Part shown: positions 52,923-62,082 of the stretch, piece by piece | Layout: each line of letters begins with the position of its first letter | How positions within the stretch are numbered: the first letter of the stretch is position 1 | Assembly: GCA_001642945.1 (NCBI GenBank) | Contig: LGRT01000013.1 | Coordinates: 372,001 to 436,000, forward strand | DNA from: Rhodobacteraceae bacterium SB2 | GTDB taxonomy: Bacteria > Pseudomonadota > Alphaproteobacteria > Rhodobacterales > Rhodobacteraceae | Length of the DNA: 64,000 bases | Direction: 5' to 3' | The notes under the pieces: generated by a model | What the model was told of the DNA's origin: nothing | What the model saw: only the letters and a program-made list of their open reading frames with translations | Databases searched by the model: none | Made by a program: the position numbers and the translations under genes

Positions 52923-55118
52923 GTGAAAAAAGCCCTTGCAGATGCCCTGACACAACGCGGGTATGAGACATTGACACCGGTTCAAAAGGCCGTGACGGAA
53001 GCCGATTTGCATAATTCGGATCTTCTCGTTTCGGCACAAACCGGATCGGGCAAGACGGTTGGTTTTGGATTGGCTTTGGGCGAGACCTTGTTGGGTGCGC
53101 AAGATAATTTTGGCAACGCCGAGGCGCCGCTGGCGTTAATCATCGCCCCCACGCGGGAATTGGCCTTACAAGTGAAGCGCGAATTGGCCTGGTTATATGC
53201 GCCTGCCGGGGTTGTGATGGCGTCATGCGTTGGCGGCATGGATATGCGCGACGAACGCCGGGCTTTAGGACGCGGGGCGCATATTGTGGTCGCCACGCCG
53301 GGTCGGTTGCGCGATCATATTATGCGCGGCAGCATCGATTTATCGGCGGTACGTGGGGTGGTTTTGGACGAAGCCGATGAAATGTTAGATTTGGGATTTC
53401 GCGAGGATCTTGAATTTATTCTGGGCGAAGCCCCCGATGATCGCCGCACCCTTATGTTTTCTGCAACTGTGCCCAAAGCAATCGCCACTTTGGCGAAAAG
53501 CTATCAACGTGACGCGGTGCGGGTGACCACCGTTGCTGAAACCAAACAGCATAATGATATCAAATATCATGCGATGACGGTTGCCAATCATGATGCTGAA
53601 AACGCAATCATCAACATATTACGCTTTTATGAAGCCCCCAATGCGATCGTGTTTTGCAACACGCGGGCCATGGTCAACCGCGTCACCACGCGGCTGTCCA
53701 ACCGAAATTTTTCAGTCGTGGCGTTATCTGGTGAGTTGTCACAAGCCGAGCGGAGCCATGCATTGCAGGCGATGCGGGATGGCCGCGCGCGGGTCTGTGT
53801 TGCCACAGATGTGGCGGCGCGCGGGATTGATTTGCCGGGTTTGGATTTGGTGGTGCATGCGGAATTGCCCAACAATCATGAAACCTTGTTGCATCGGTCG
53901 GGGCGCACCGGGCGCGCCGGGCGAAAAGGCGAAAGCTGTTTGATCGTAACGGCCAAATTGCGACGCAAGGCGGAACGCATTTTACAAGGTGCGAAACTTG
54001 CAGCTGAATGGGGTGAGGCCCCCTCGGCTGAGGCGGTTCGCCAGCGTGATCAAGAGCGCTTGCTTGCCGATCAGATGTGGAACGATCCGATTGCTGCGGG
54101 TGAAGAAGAAATGGTTGATCGCTTGGCCGAAAAATTTAACCTTAAGCAGATCGCTGCGGCTTATCTACGTTTATATAATCAACGCGTCTCAGCCCCCGAA
54201 GAGCTTTCATCCCCAGGCGAATCTCGCGCTGCAAAACCTGCTGCATCCTTTGGCCCTTCAAAATGGTTTTCAATCAATCAGGGCCGCAATCAAGCTGCTG
54301 AAGTGCGCCGTCTTTTGCCCATTTTATGCAATGCGGGCGAGATCACGAAAGACGATATTGGCGCGATCCGCATTCAAAATGATGAAACTTTTGTAGAAAT
54401 TTCACAACAGGCGGTCGCTGGTTTCACGCAGGCGCTGGGCGCTGACATGAAAATCGAAGGGGGGTTGGTTGTGTCTGAGCTTAACCACGTACCAGCGGCT
54501 GCAAAAGGGCCCAAACCTGCCTTCAAGCCGCCGCAGAAACCGGCCCGAGGCCGCAAGTCAGAGGCTGGCCCGTCCAAAAGCGATGCTCCAAAGCAAGACA
54601 GGCGAGCAGGCAAGCCCAAAGGTGTGCATAAGGGGCAGGCAGAGACAGCTCATCAGCCATTTTCTGGCAAGCCGGATGACGCAACACCGCAAGCGACCGC
54701 TAAACCCGCGGTGCCAAGCGATGAGGCGCAAAAAAATGTTGTACAAAATCGGGGGGCGCAACCAAAATCGCGGGCAAAATCGGGCAGTAAACCCGGCGCG
54801 TTGAACGTCTCGCGCCGTTTCGAAAAACCGCGTTCGCCCTTAGAACGGGCCCGCGATGATGGGGCAGTTGTTGATCGCAAAGCCCGCGGTGCCAAGCCTG
54901 CTGGCAAACCCTCAGGCAAACCGGGTAATAAAACAGCTGGAAAAAACGTCGGTAAATCCTCTGGGCCCTATGATGCCAAGCGCGGGGGGGGGCCAGACAA
55001 GCCCAAAGGCGGTAAAAATTTGGCACCTTCTGTGGGCAAGCCCAATAGCAAAAAGAATAAAGCGCGCCGCGCCGCGGCGCATGATGCCGGGCAGCCTCCC
55101 CGCCGGGCTAAATCCTAA
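52923..55118 (+). CDS. DEAD-box RNA helicase with DbpA-like RNA-binding domain and long basic tail
   Basis: 731 residues from GTG at 52923 (AGAAGA upstream). Motifs: Q motif GYETLTPVQKAV, I SAQTGSGKT, Ia PTRELALQ, Ib TPGRL, II VLDEADE, III FSATVP, V VATDVAARGIDLP, VI HRSGRTGRAGRKG. After the helicase core (to about 380) comes a DbpA-type RNA-binding fold around WFSINQGRNQAAEVRRLLPI. The last 200 residues are low-complexity, rich in K, P, A and G (GKPSGKPGNKTAGKN). Likely ribosome assembly or RNA turnover. Tail length well beyond typical DbpA. Confidence 0.9.
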   Translation: MKKALADALTQRGYETLTPVQKAVTEADLHNSDLLVSAQTGSGKTVGFGLALGETLLGAQDNFGNAEAPLALIIAPTRELALQVKRELAWLYAPAGVVMASCVGGMDMRDERRALGRGAHIVVATPGRLRDHIMRGSIDLSAVRGVVLDEADEMLDLGFREDLEFILGEAPDDRRTLMFSATVPKAIATLAKSYQRDAVRVTTVAETKQHNDIKYHAMTVANHDAENAIINILRFYEAPNAIVFCNTRAMVNRVTTRLSNRNFSVVALSGELSQAERSHALQAMRDGRARVCVATDVAARGIDLPGLDLVVHAELPNNHETLLHRSGRTGRAGRKGESCLIVTAKLRRKAERILQGAKLAAEWGEAPSAEAVRQRDQERLLADQMWNDPIAAGEEEMVDRLAEKFNLKQIAAAYLRLYNQRVSAPEELSSPGESRAAKPAASFGPSKWFSINQGRNQAAEVRRLLPILCNAGEITKDDIGAIRIQNDETFVEISQQAVAGFTQALGADMKIEGGLVVSELNHVPAAAKGPKPAFKPPQKPARGRKSEAGPSKSDAPKQDRRAGKPKGVHKGQAETAHQPFSGKPDDATPQATAKPAVPSDEAQKNVVQNRGAQPKSRAKSGSKPGALNVSRRFEKPRSPLERARDDGAVVDRKARGAKPAGKPSGKPGNKTAGKNVGKSSGPYDAKRGGGPDKPKGGKNLAPSVGKPNSKKNKARRAAAHDAGQPPRRAKS

Positions 55119-55315
55119 AAGACAATGCAAAGCGCAGCTGGGCATTCGCTTTTGGGCGTAGTGCCGGCTTGGGTTGGCTTGGCTAAAATGTCTGGACCTA
55201 TGTTTTTTAAAGAGGTTGAATTTGCCCGTGGTGCTGGCGCGCGGCCTTGCTACTTTTTTGCGGTTTTGGGTACATATTTGGATCGAGCCTTATCAAGGGG
55301 ATGGCTGCCCGCCGA

Positions 55316-56239
55316 TCAAAGCGCTTGGGCGGTTTGCTCTTCCCTGATATTCGGCGCTTTGCTCCAAACCTGTAAAACGGCTAGGGCAATTTCCTCTTTG
55401 ATATCCGCGTAAATCGCAACCTCAAGTGGCTCTTGGCCATATGTGTTTGCAAGCGAAATCAAATCGCCGGTTTCCAATTCGCGGTGCACCATGCTGTAGG
55501 GCAGCCAACCCACGCCGATACCTTTTAGCGTTAGTTCTTTCATACCGCTGGAAAAAGCGGTTTCGCAAACCGGATCCTTGCTGTGATTTCGCGTGCCAAA
55601 CAGGCGCTCGCCTGCGTTCAAAACCTCGCCAAAATAACTGTTATCCGGATATACGATTGCCGGCGTTGCGGGCGCTATTTCACCGCTATCTTTCACGGCA
55701 TAGCGCAGCCTGCCACCTACAACGGGCACCAGATAATCTATCCCCCACAGGCCGCGGCGGATGGATGCATCAAAGGGCAATGGACCAGCATTTTTGGATT
55801 CATAGCAAAGCAACATATGCGTATCGCCGCGCAAAAACATTGTTACGCAATCGCGCAGGTTATCCGCCTGCAAGCGAAACTTAAGCGATGGAAAAACATG
55901 ATTTGCGCGGAGCGCCATATCGGGAAAAGTGGAAAACACCGGTGCATGTTGTGCCGCAATCGACACGGTCGAGCTGGCGGGATTAAAATCGGCGATTTTG
56001 CTGCGTAAATCTTGCAATCGCAGCACCAAAGCCCGAATTTCCTTTTCGTTAGAGAAAAGGGCGGGGCTTATTTCAATTTTATTGGTTCCGCGTTGTAAAA
56101 TGGCGATGCCCAGCCAATTTTCAAAGCCTCGAATACGCCGGGAAAAAGCGGGTTGGGTAATATTGCGCCGCGCTGCCGCGCGAGTCATGTTTTTTTCCTC
56201 TAAAAGTATCAAAACATCATCAAGCCATCGCAGATCCAC
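55316..56239 (-). CDS. LysR-family transcriptional regulator
   Basis: 307 residues. N-terminal winged helix with MTRAAARRNITQPAFSRRIR (about 18-37) and the LysR substrate-binding domain. GTG start at 56239 is fixed by an unusually complete ribosome site, AAGGAGGTGATC, seven bases upstream of the start from its AGGAGG core. Divergent from the cuyA-like gene, with a palindrome in the shared promoter. Probable activator of the importer operon. Confidence 0.9.
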   Translation of the reverse strand: MDLRWLDDVLILLEEKNMTRAAARRNITQPAFSRRIRGFENWLGIAILQRGTNKIEISPALFSNEKEIRALVLRLQDLRSKIADFNPASSTVSIAAQHAPVFSTFPDMALRANHVFPSLKFRLQADNLRDCVTMFLRGDTHMLLCYESKNAGPLPFDASIRRGLWGIDYLVPVVGGRLRYAVKDSGEIAPATPAIVYPDNSYFGEVLNAGERLFGTRNHSKDPVCETAFSSGMKELTLKGIGVGWLPYSMVHRELETGDLISLANTYGQEPLEVAIYADIKEEIALAVLQVWSKAPNIREEQTAQAL

Positions 56240-56254
56240 AAGATCACCTCCTTT
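56240..56254 (-). promoter_or_regulatory. Near-perfect Shine-Dalgarno of the LysR gene
   Basis: AAGGAGGTGATC on the minus strand matches the 16S 3' end over 12 bases and precedes a GTG start. It compensates for the weak start codon and settles the start. Confidence 0.6.
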
Positions 56255-56277
56255 TGCTCAAACAATATGTATGAGCA
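56255..56277. promoter_or_regulatory. LysR-type operator between LysR and cuyA-like genes
   Basis: TGCTCA-N11-TGAGCA, a perfect inverted repeat with the T-N11-A core expected for LysR proteins, about 15 bp upstream of the LysR start and 130 bp upstream of the cuyA-like start. Confidence 0.65.
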
Positions 56278-56406
56278 TCCGTAGAAAAAAGCATTATTTT
56301 TCTGTTTTGGTATTTGCAACGCTATGGATAGAAAATTTTCAATTTTAGGTTCTGTGTGTTCGAAGCTGCCCAAATTTTGGCTCGAAATAGCCCTTTGTCG
56401 ACGGAA

Positions 56407-57477
56407 ATGTCCCAAAGCTTGTGCAAAGATTTGTCTTTGGCTTTGGCGCGGTTTCCTAAAATACGCCTTGGCCATTTGCCAACTCCGCTTGAACCTTTGG
56501 ACAGGCTAAGCGAGATATTGGGCGGGCCACGCTTATGGGTGAAACGGGATGATTGTACGGGCTTGTCATCTGGCGGCAATAAAACCCGCAAACTTGAGTT
56601 TTCGATGGCGGATGCGCAAGCGCAAGGCGCAGACACTATTGTGACCCATGGCACCATACAATCAAATCATGCGTGCCAAACCGCGGCAGCCGCGGCCAAG
56701 CTTGGGCTGGGCTGCCACATCTTGCTTGAAGAGCGCTCGGGCGTGGTCAAGGATAGTTATGCGCTGAGTGGCAATGCACTTTTAAACCATTTGCACGGGG
56801 CGTGCGTGTCAAAATTTGAGCCTTCTGCTGATATAAGCGCTGAGATCGCCTGTTTGGCCAATCAACTGATCCAGGATGGGAAAACACCGTATATTATTCC
56901 GACGGGCGGATCTGATTGTGTGGGTGCTTTGGGCTATGTGAATTGCGCCAGAGAATTGGCCGAGCAAGCTGCTGATTTTGGTCTTGAAATCGATGCGTTG
57001 GTGCATGCCACAGATAGCGCAGGCACGCAGGCTGGCTTGCTGGTTGGATTGGCGGCCATTCAAAGCGATATTCATTTATTGGGCATCGGCGTGCGCGCAG
57101 CCCAAGACCAGCAAGAGCAATTGGTTTTCAACTTGGCACACCGCACCGCGCAGCATCTTGGCACCGGCGTCAAAATCGCCCGTAAAGATGTGCATGTAAA
57201 TTGTGGCTATGTCGGCGCTGGGTATGGACTTCCCAGTGATGGCATGGTCAGATCGATTAAATTATTGGCGCAAACTGAAGGTCTTTTGTTCGACCCCGTA
57301 TATTCGGGCAAAGGTTTGGATGGTTTGATCACGTTAGTTAAGCAGGGTTATTTCGCGGGAATGAACAACGTTATTTTCCTGCATACGGGTGGCACTGCTG
57401 CCCTATTTGGGTATCCAGAAATCTATGACCTTCCCGGATATTCACACTCAAAGACCATAAAGAACACAACCAACTAG
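56407..57477 (+). CDS. cuyA: L-cysteate sulfo-lyase / D-cysteine desulfhydrase family PLP enzyme (CuyA-like)
   Basis: 356 residues from ATG at 56407. Fold-type II PLP protein of the ACC deaminase/D-cysteine desulfhydrase family: RLGHLPTPLEPL, WVKRDDCTGLSSGGNKTRKL (Schiff-base lysine in GGNKTRK), and IQSNHACQTAAAAAKLGLG. CuyA of roseobacters, which releases sulfite from L-cysteate, has this pattern. It is first of a transcript with a betaine-type importer, so the cargo may be a sulfonate or small sulfur amino acid. Enzyme family is clear; substrate is inferred. Confidence 0.72.
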   Translation: MSQSLCKDLSLALARFPKIRLGHLPTPLEPLDRLSEILGGPRLWVKRDDCTGLSSGGNKTRKLEFSMADAQAQGADTIVTHGTIQSNHACQTAAAAAKLGLGCHILLEERSGVVKDSYALSGNALLNHLHGACVSKFEPSADISAEIACLANQLIQDGKTPYIIPTGGSDCVGALGYVNCARELAEQAADFGLEIDALVHATDSAGTQAGLLVGLAAIQSDIHLLGIGVRAAQDQQEQLVFNLAHRTAQHLGTGVKIARKDVHVNCGYVGAGYGLPSDGMVRSIKLLAQTEGLLFDPVYSGKGLDGLITLVKQGYFAGMNNVIFLHTGGTAALFGYPEIYDLPGYSHSKTIKNTTN

Positions 57478-57489
57478 GAGAAGAAAAAC

Positions 57490-58452
57490 ATGTCAATCAG
57501 AACATCACTTATAACAGCCTCATTGCTCAGCGCGATGAGTGTGCCGGCTTTTGCTGGTGAAGAAGTAAAAATCGGTGTGCCGTCTTGGACAGGGGCGCAG
57601 GCGATTGCCCATCTTTTGGGCGCCGTCGTTGAAATGCGTATTGGCGGTACGGTTGAATATGTACCGGGTAACAACGCCACGATTTTCCAGGGTATGGATC
57701 AGGGCAAAGGCGATATTGATGTGCATCCTGATGTATGGCTTCCCAACCAAGAAAGCTTCACAAAGAAATATGTTGATGGTGCCGGCTCTGTCACGCTGTC
57801 TTCCAACCCCTATGAGGGCAATCAAGGGTTCTGCGTCTCCAGCGCGTTCGCCGAAGCCAATAATATAACCGATATCGCCGATCTTGGCCGCCCCGATGTT
57901 GCGGCGTTGATGGATAGCGATGGCAATGGCAAGGGCGAGATGTGGATCGGTGCGCCGGGCTGGGCCTCGGCCAATGTGAATGAGGTGAAAACACGCGACT
58001 ATGGGCTGCTTGATTTTATCGAGCCAATTCGCGCTGAAGAAAGCGTGAAAACCGCGCGCATCAAGGATTCGATCGCCAAGGGTGAAGGCTATGCGTTTTA
58101 TTGCTATAAGCCGCATGCGGTGTGGTTCATGTTTGATGTGAAAATGTTAAGCGAGCCAACATATGATCCGGCCAAATACGTCATGGTACAGCCCTCGGAC
58201 GATGCCGATTGGTATGAGAAATCCAGCGTTGCAACCAAAGATGCGCTGAAAAAGGTACAGATCGCTTGGTCAAATTCATTAGAGAGCCGCTCGCCAGCGA
58301 TCGCTGAGTTTTTTGGCCGCTTCGCGTTAACCGCTGATGATGTGAGCAATTTTGCCTTTGAAATTAGTGGTAATGGCCGCGATCCGGCAGAGGTTGCCCG
58401 CGAGTGGGTAGAGGCGAACCCTGATCGCGTTGACGCATGGCTTGGTCTGTAA
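57490..58452 (+). CDS. Glycine betaine/choline-type periplasmic binding protein (OpuAC/ProX family)
   Basis: 320 residues, signal peptide 1-22 (SVPAFA-G). The mature part opens EEVKIGVPSWTGAQAIAHLL, then the ligand region GKGDIDVHPDVWLPNQESF and PGWASANVNEV, GYAFYCYKPHAVW: OpuAC/ProX family. The aromatic-cage residues suggest a quaternary amine or related osmolyte such as TMAO, betaine or taurine-like compound. It follows the cuyA-like gene by 12 bases (AGGAG ribosome site) and precedes a hairpin. Ligand unresolved. Confidence 0.83.
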   Translation: MSIRTSLITASLLSAMSVPAFAGEEVKIGVPSWTGAQAIAHLLGAVVEMRIGGTVEYVPGNNATIFQGMDQGKGDIDVHPDVWLPNQESFTKKYVDGAGSVTLSSNPYEGNQGFCVSSAFAEANNITDIADLGRPDVAALMDSDGNGKGEMWIGAPGWASANVNEVKTRDYGLLDFIEPIRAEESVKTARIKDSIAKGEGYAFYCYKPHAVWFMFDVKMLSEPTYDPAKYVMVQPSDDADWYEKSSVATKDALKKVQIAWSNSLESRSPAIAEFFGRFALTADDVSNFAFEISGNGRDPAEVAREWVEANPDRVDAWLGL

Positions 58453-58476
58453 ACGGCAGGCTTGAATATTAAGATG

Positions 58477-58503
58477 GATGGCTTCAATCGGATTGAAGCC
58501 ATC
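58477..58503 (+). terminator. Intercistronic hairpin after the OpuAC-like gene
   Basis: Perfect 12-bp stem GATGGCTTCAAT-CGG-ATTGAAGCCATC followed by CTTTATATTT. It lies between binding-protein and ATPase genes; likely stabilises or attenuates, giving excess binding protein. Confidence 0.75.
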
Positions 58504-58559
58504 CTTTATATTTAAACGGGCCGTGCGCCCTATTTGTGAAACGATGTCGTAGGATGAGC

Positions 58560-59609
58560 ATGGATACGGTCATTGAAATCTCCAATGTCTGGAAAATTTT
58601 TGGAGAGCGGCCGCAAGATGCGTTGCGCGCGATACGCGAGAAAGGTCTCAGCAAAGCGCAGGTTCTCGCAGAGTATAACGCGGTTGTTGGGGTTGCAGAT
58701 GTGAACCTTTCGGTAAATCGCGGCGAAATATTTTGTATTATGGGCTTGTCGGGCAGCGGAAAATCAACGCTGGTGCGCCATTTCAATCGGCTGTTAGAGC
58801 CCACCGATGGCCAAATTCTGATCGAAGGCACGGATGTGATGGGCCTTGGTGTGAAAGAGCTGCAACGGTTTCGAAACCAAAAGATTGGTATGGTGTTTCA
58901 GAATTTTGCCCTGATGCCGCACCGGTCGGTGCTGGATAATGTGGCGATGCCGCTGGAAATCCGAAATATCAGTAAGAATGATCGCATGCGGCAGGCGGCC
59001 GCAATTTTAGATATTGTCGAGTTGGGGGCTTGGGGCTCGAAATACGCGCATGAATTGTCAGGCGGTATGCAGCAGCGCGTCGGCCTTGCGCGCGCGCTTG
59101 CGGCGAATCCAGATGTGCTCTTGATGGATGAACCGTTCAGCGCCTTAGATCCGCTTATTCGCCGCCAATTGCAGGATGAGTTTATACACCTGTCAAAAAC
59201 CTTAAAAAAGACCACCGTGTTTATCACGCATGATCTGGATGAAGCGGTGCGGATCGGCGATCGCATTGCGATCATGCGCGATGGTCGCTTGATCCAAACG
59301 GGCACCGCAGAAGAGATTGTGATGAACCCTGTTGATGACTATGTCGCCGATTTTGTCGCAGGGATTTCGAGGCTTAAAGTGGTGCATGCGCATGCGGTGA
59401 TGCAGCCTATCGAGGCTTATGTGCAAAGCCATGGACCCTTGGATGCGCAGGCTCCGCATGTGCAAATGGACGAAACGTTAAGCACGTTGATCACGCTTGC
59501 GATTGATAATGACAGCCCGATCATTGTGGATTCTGGCGAAAAGGCAGTGGGTGTGATTTCTCGTACCGATCTCTTGCGCACCGTTGTTGAAGGAACCGAA
59601 ATGTCATGA
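58560..59609 (+). CDS. Betaine-type ABC transporter ATP-binding protein (OpuAA/ProV)
   Basis: 349 residues. Walker A GLSGSGKST, signature LSGGMQQRVGLARA, Walker B VLLMDEPFSALDP, and a C-terminal CBS-like region (LITLAIDNDSPIIVDSGEKA) as in ProV/OpuAA that can sense ionic strength. ATG at 58560 preferred (AGGA five bases upstream); ATG at 58554 possible. Overlaps the permease gene by four bases. Confidence 0.9.
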   Translation: MDTVIEISNVWKIFGERPQDALRAIREKGLSKAQVLAEYNAVVGVADVNLSVNRGEIFCIMGLSGSGKSTLVRHFNRLLEPTDGQILIEGTDVMGLGVKELQRFRNQKIGMVFQNFALMPHRSVLDNVAMPLEIRNISKNDRMRQAAAILDIVELGAWGSKYAHELSGGMQQRVGLARALAANPDVLLMDEPFSALDPLIRRQLQDEFIHLSKTLKKTTVFITHDLDEAVRIGDRIAIMRDGRLIQTGTAEEIVMNPVDDYVADFVAGISRLKVVHAHAVMQPIEAYVQSHGPLDAQAPHVQMDETLSTLITLAIDNDSPIIVDSGEKAVGVISRTDLLRTVVEGTEMS

Positions 59610-61147
59610 GTGAAACCGTGCAAAACCCCCTTGATCAACCGCAATCAGACGCTGCACTGGCCTTTGCAGCCGAGCGCCGAGAGGATATTCGAACCTTTGT
59701 GCGTACGCATCCTGATTATTACATCGCGCAATTTGACAGGATTGGCGAGAATGCAAATTTCACGCCTACGGCCAATCTTATGGCGGGTCTGTTTGGCCCG
59801 ATATGGTTTGGTGCGCGGGGCCTATGGTCCTGGGCGCTGCCGTTTCTCATTTTGGAGACGCTGGCTTTTGTTCAAATCGCGCGGGGTCTTTTTGGCGATC
59901 TTGCGGCGGATGCGTTTGTGCGCATCGCCTCGATCGAGGGCACGCTGGAACTGCGCCGCAAGCAGTTGGCCGCGGCCATTGAGGCAGGCTCGGAAAAAGT
60001 GGCGGTGTATCAAAGGACGGTGGATTCTCTTGAAGCTGCGATTGGCGATATTCGCGCTGAGGCCGTGGCCTTGTCTGAGCAGGGGACGACGATTGCCTTG
60101 CTGGGGCTTGGGTTGTTATTGGTGACAAAGGCTGTGCAGTTAACCGTTGCAAATTGGGCCTTAGAGGCGCGGTTTTCCGATTGGGTCTCAGATCGAAGCA
60201 TGCGCTCTGGCCTACCTGTGTCGCAAATTCTGTTCAGCGCGGCTTTTGTGGTGGCGATCATCACTGCGGCGATGCTGCATTACAGTTTGCCCGGCAGGTT
60301 TGGGTTTTTAAGCGATTTCCCAACCGATCCAGAATACCGCCTTTCGAGCATTGCGGGGGTTGAGGCATTCTTTGCCTTTTGCGTAGCCAATGGCGATGTT
60401 GTATTTGATTTCATTACCTATGGCATTCGGTTGATCTTGGATGCGCTTGAGCTGATCTTCGTGAAAACCCCTTGGATCGTGATTGCGGCGATCATCGTTG
60501 TTCTTACATGGTTGACGGCGGGTATCCGCACGGCGGTTTGGTCGGGAGCCTTCCTATCTTATATGGGGCTGTTGGGATTTTGGGAAAAAGCCATGACAAC
60601 CTTGGCCTTATTGGGAACGGCGGCCTGTTTGTCGATTGCAATTGGCATTCCTCTGGGGATGTTTTGCGCCCGCCGTCGCCGCTTCTATGCCTTTATCCAA
60701 CCGATTATGGATTTCATGCAAACGATGCCGGCCTTCGTGTTTATGATTCCCGTCATTGCCTTTTTTGGCACTGGCAAGCCCGCCGCCGTGGTCACAACGA
60801 TGATTTTTGGGGGAACGCCGGTCGTGCGCCTGACCGTTTTGGGCTTGCGCGGCGTGCCCGATAGCGTGCGCGAAGCGGCGATTTCTTTTGGTGCGAATAA
60901 ATGGTATTTGCTCACGCGCGTGGATTTACCGCTTGCCAGCCCGTCGATACGCGCAGGAATTAATCAAACGATCATGCTTTCTCTGGCGATGGTGGTGGTG
61001 GCTTCGCTGATTGGTGCAAAAGGTTTGGGCGAAGACGTGCTTGAAGCCTTGCAATATGCCAATGTGGGCCAAGGTATTTTGGCAGGGTTTGCGATTTTAT
61101 TTTGCGCCATGATTTTAGACCGTATCGTGCAAGGGCAGCGCAAGTGA
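59606..61147 (+). CDS. Betaine-type ABC permease with long N-terminal extension
   Basis: 513 residues. The OpuAB/ProW permease domain occupies roughly 280-510 with the coupling loop VREAAISFGANKWYLLTRVD. The first 270 residues are extra: a soluble stretch, two hydrophobic segments about 65-105 (GLFGPIWFGARGLWSW, DUF2628-like), a coiled coil (about 110-155, RKQLAAAIEAGSEKVAVYQR), and two further transmembrane segments about 160-225. The arrangement is unlike ordinary ProW. Overlaps the ATPase gene and the hydrolase gene at both ends. Confidence 0.85.
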   Translation: MSETVQNPLDQPQSDAALAFAAERREDIRTFVRTHPDYYIAQFDRIGENANFTPTANLMAGLFGPIWFGARGLWSWALPFLILETLAFVQIARGLFGDLAADAFVRIASIEGTLELRRKQLAAAIEAGSEKVAVYQRTVDSLEAAIGDIRAEAVALSEQGTTIALLGLGLLLVTKAVQLTVANWALEARFSDWVSDRSMRSGLPVSQILFSAAFVVAIITAAMLHYSLPGRFGFLSDFPTDPEYRLSSIAGVEAFFAFCVANGDVVFDFITYGIRLILDALELIFVKTPWIVIAAIIVVLTWLTAGIRTAVWSGAFLSYMGLLGFWEKAMTTLALLGTAACLSIAIGIPLGMFCARRRRFYAFIQPIMDFMQTMPAFVFMIPVIAFFGTGKPAAVVTTMIFGGTPVVRLTVLGLRGVPDSVREAAISFGANKWYLLTRVDLPLASPSIRAGINQTIMLSLAMVVVASLIGAKGLGEDVLEALQYANVGQGILAGFAILFCAMILDRIVQGQRK

Positions 61148-61884
61148 TCCCACTGGTTCTGGTCCATGGCTTTATGGGTGGGGGCGCGCAATGGGCCGGG
61201 CAAAAAGCGGCCTTGTCGCAAGATTATGAGGTTATTGCGCTGGATCTTCCTGGTTTTGGCGAGAATGCGCATTTGCCTGTTTTGGATCGTATTGAGGGGT
61301 TTGCCGATTGGGCTATCGCCGAGCTGCATCGGTTAAATCTGCCCCGCTATCATCTTTTGGGGCATTCGATGGGGGGGATGGTGGTGCAGGAAATGCTGCG
61401 CCGCGACGCCCAGCGGATTGAAAGCCTTGTGCTGTATAGCACCGGCAGTGTGGGCATTTTACCGGGGCGCTTTGAAACCATTTCCACCAGCAAGGCGCGC
61501 GCCGCGCAAGAGGGCGCCGCCGCCACCGCCCGCCGTATTTCTGCCACGTGGTTTTTGCAGCGCGCCGCAGCTGAGGGCTATGAACCCTGTGCGCAGATCG
61601 CGGAAAAAAGCTCGCTCGCGGCGATTCAAGCGGGCCTGACGGCGATGGAAGCTTGGACGGGCGCGGCGTTGTTGCAAGAGATTGATCTGCGCACCTTGGT
61701 TCTCTGGGGAGATCAAGATCGCACCTATTCTTGGCAGCAAACGCATTTGCTTTGGAGCTCGATATCGCAGGCAGAGCTGGCCGTGGTGCCGGGATGTGCG
61801 CATGCTGTGCATCTGGAAAAGCCCGACTTGTTCAACAGTTTACTGCGTGATTTCTTGAGCAATAATGCAAAGCGCGGTGCTTGA
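61144..61884 (+). CDS. Alpha/beta hydrolase
   Basis: 246 residues from GTG at 61144, overlapping the permease stop (GTGA). Oxyanion region LVHGFMGGG, nucleophile GHSMGGM (about residue 80), acid WGDQDRTY and histidine CAHAVHLEKP complete the triad. Resembles esterases/lactonases. Co-transcription with the importer suggests a role on its cargo, for example hydrolysis of an ester or amide precursor; inferred. Confidence 0.85.
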   Translation: MIPLVLVHGFMGGGAQWAGQKAALSQDYEVIALDLPGFGENAHLPVLDRIEGFADWAIAELHRLNLPRYHLLGHSMGGMVVQEMLRRDAQRIESLVLYSTGSVGILPGRFETISTSKARAAQEGAAATARRISATWFLQRAAAEGYEPCAQIAEKSSLAAIQAGLTAMEAWTGAALLQEIDLRTLVLWGDQDRTYSWQQTHLLWSSISQAELAVVPGCAHAVHLEKPDLFNSLLRDFLSNNAKRGA

Positions 61885-62082
61885 AAGCCGGCGTTTCTAT
61901 TACTTGGGTGGTTTTGCCAAAGATCGGTTAGAATTCATCAGAAGATAAGCGCCGCCCGCCTCTGCAACTGGTTACGCGATGCCGCATAGTTTCCCGCCGT
62001 TTGGGTTATGCCTTACCTCATGTGCTGCAAAAACTCTTATAGAAGCGTTTGCTTTGCCTCAGGTGCTTTCAGAGCAGTTGTA

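Noticed and set aside
54880-55100. DNA tandem repeat or CRISPR-like array in the helicase 3' end
   Set aside because: The repetition is at protein level (GKP-rich codons), irregular in spacing and without conserved DNA units.
55125-55412. Plus-strand open frame of 95 codons after the helicase gene
   Set aside because: It runs into the LysR gene on the other strand, has no ribosome site or recognisable domain, and its composition looks like non-coding sequence.
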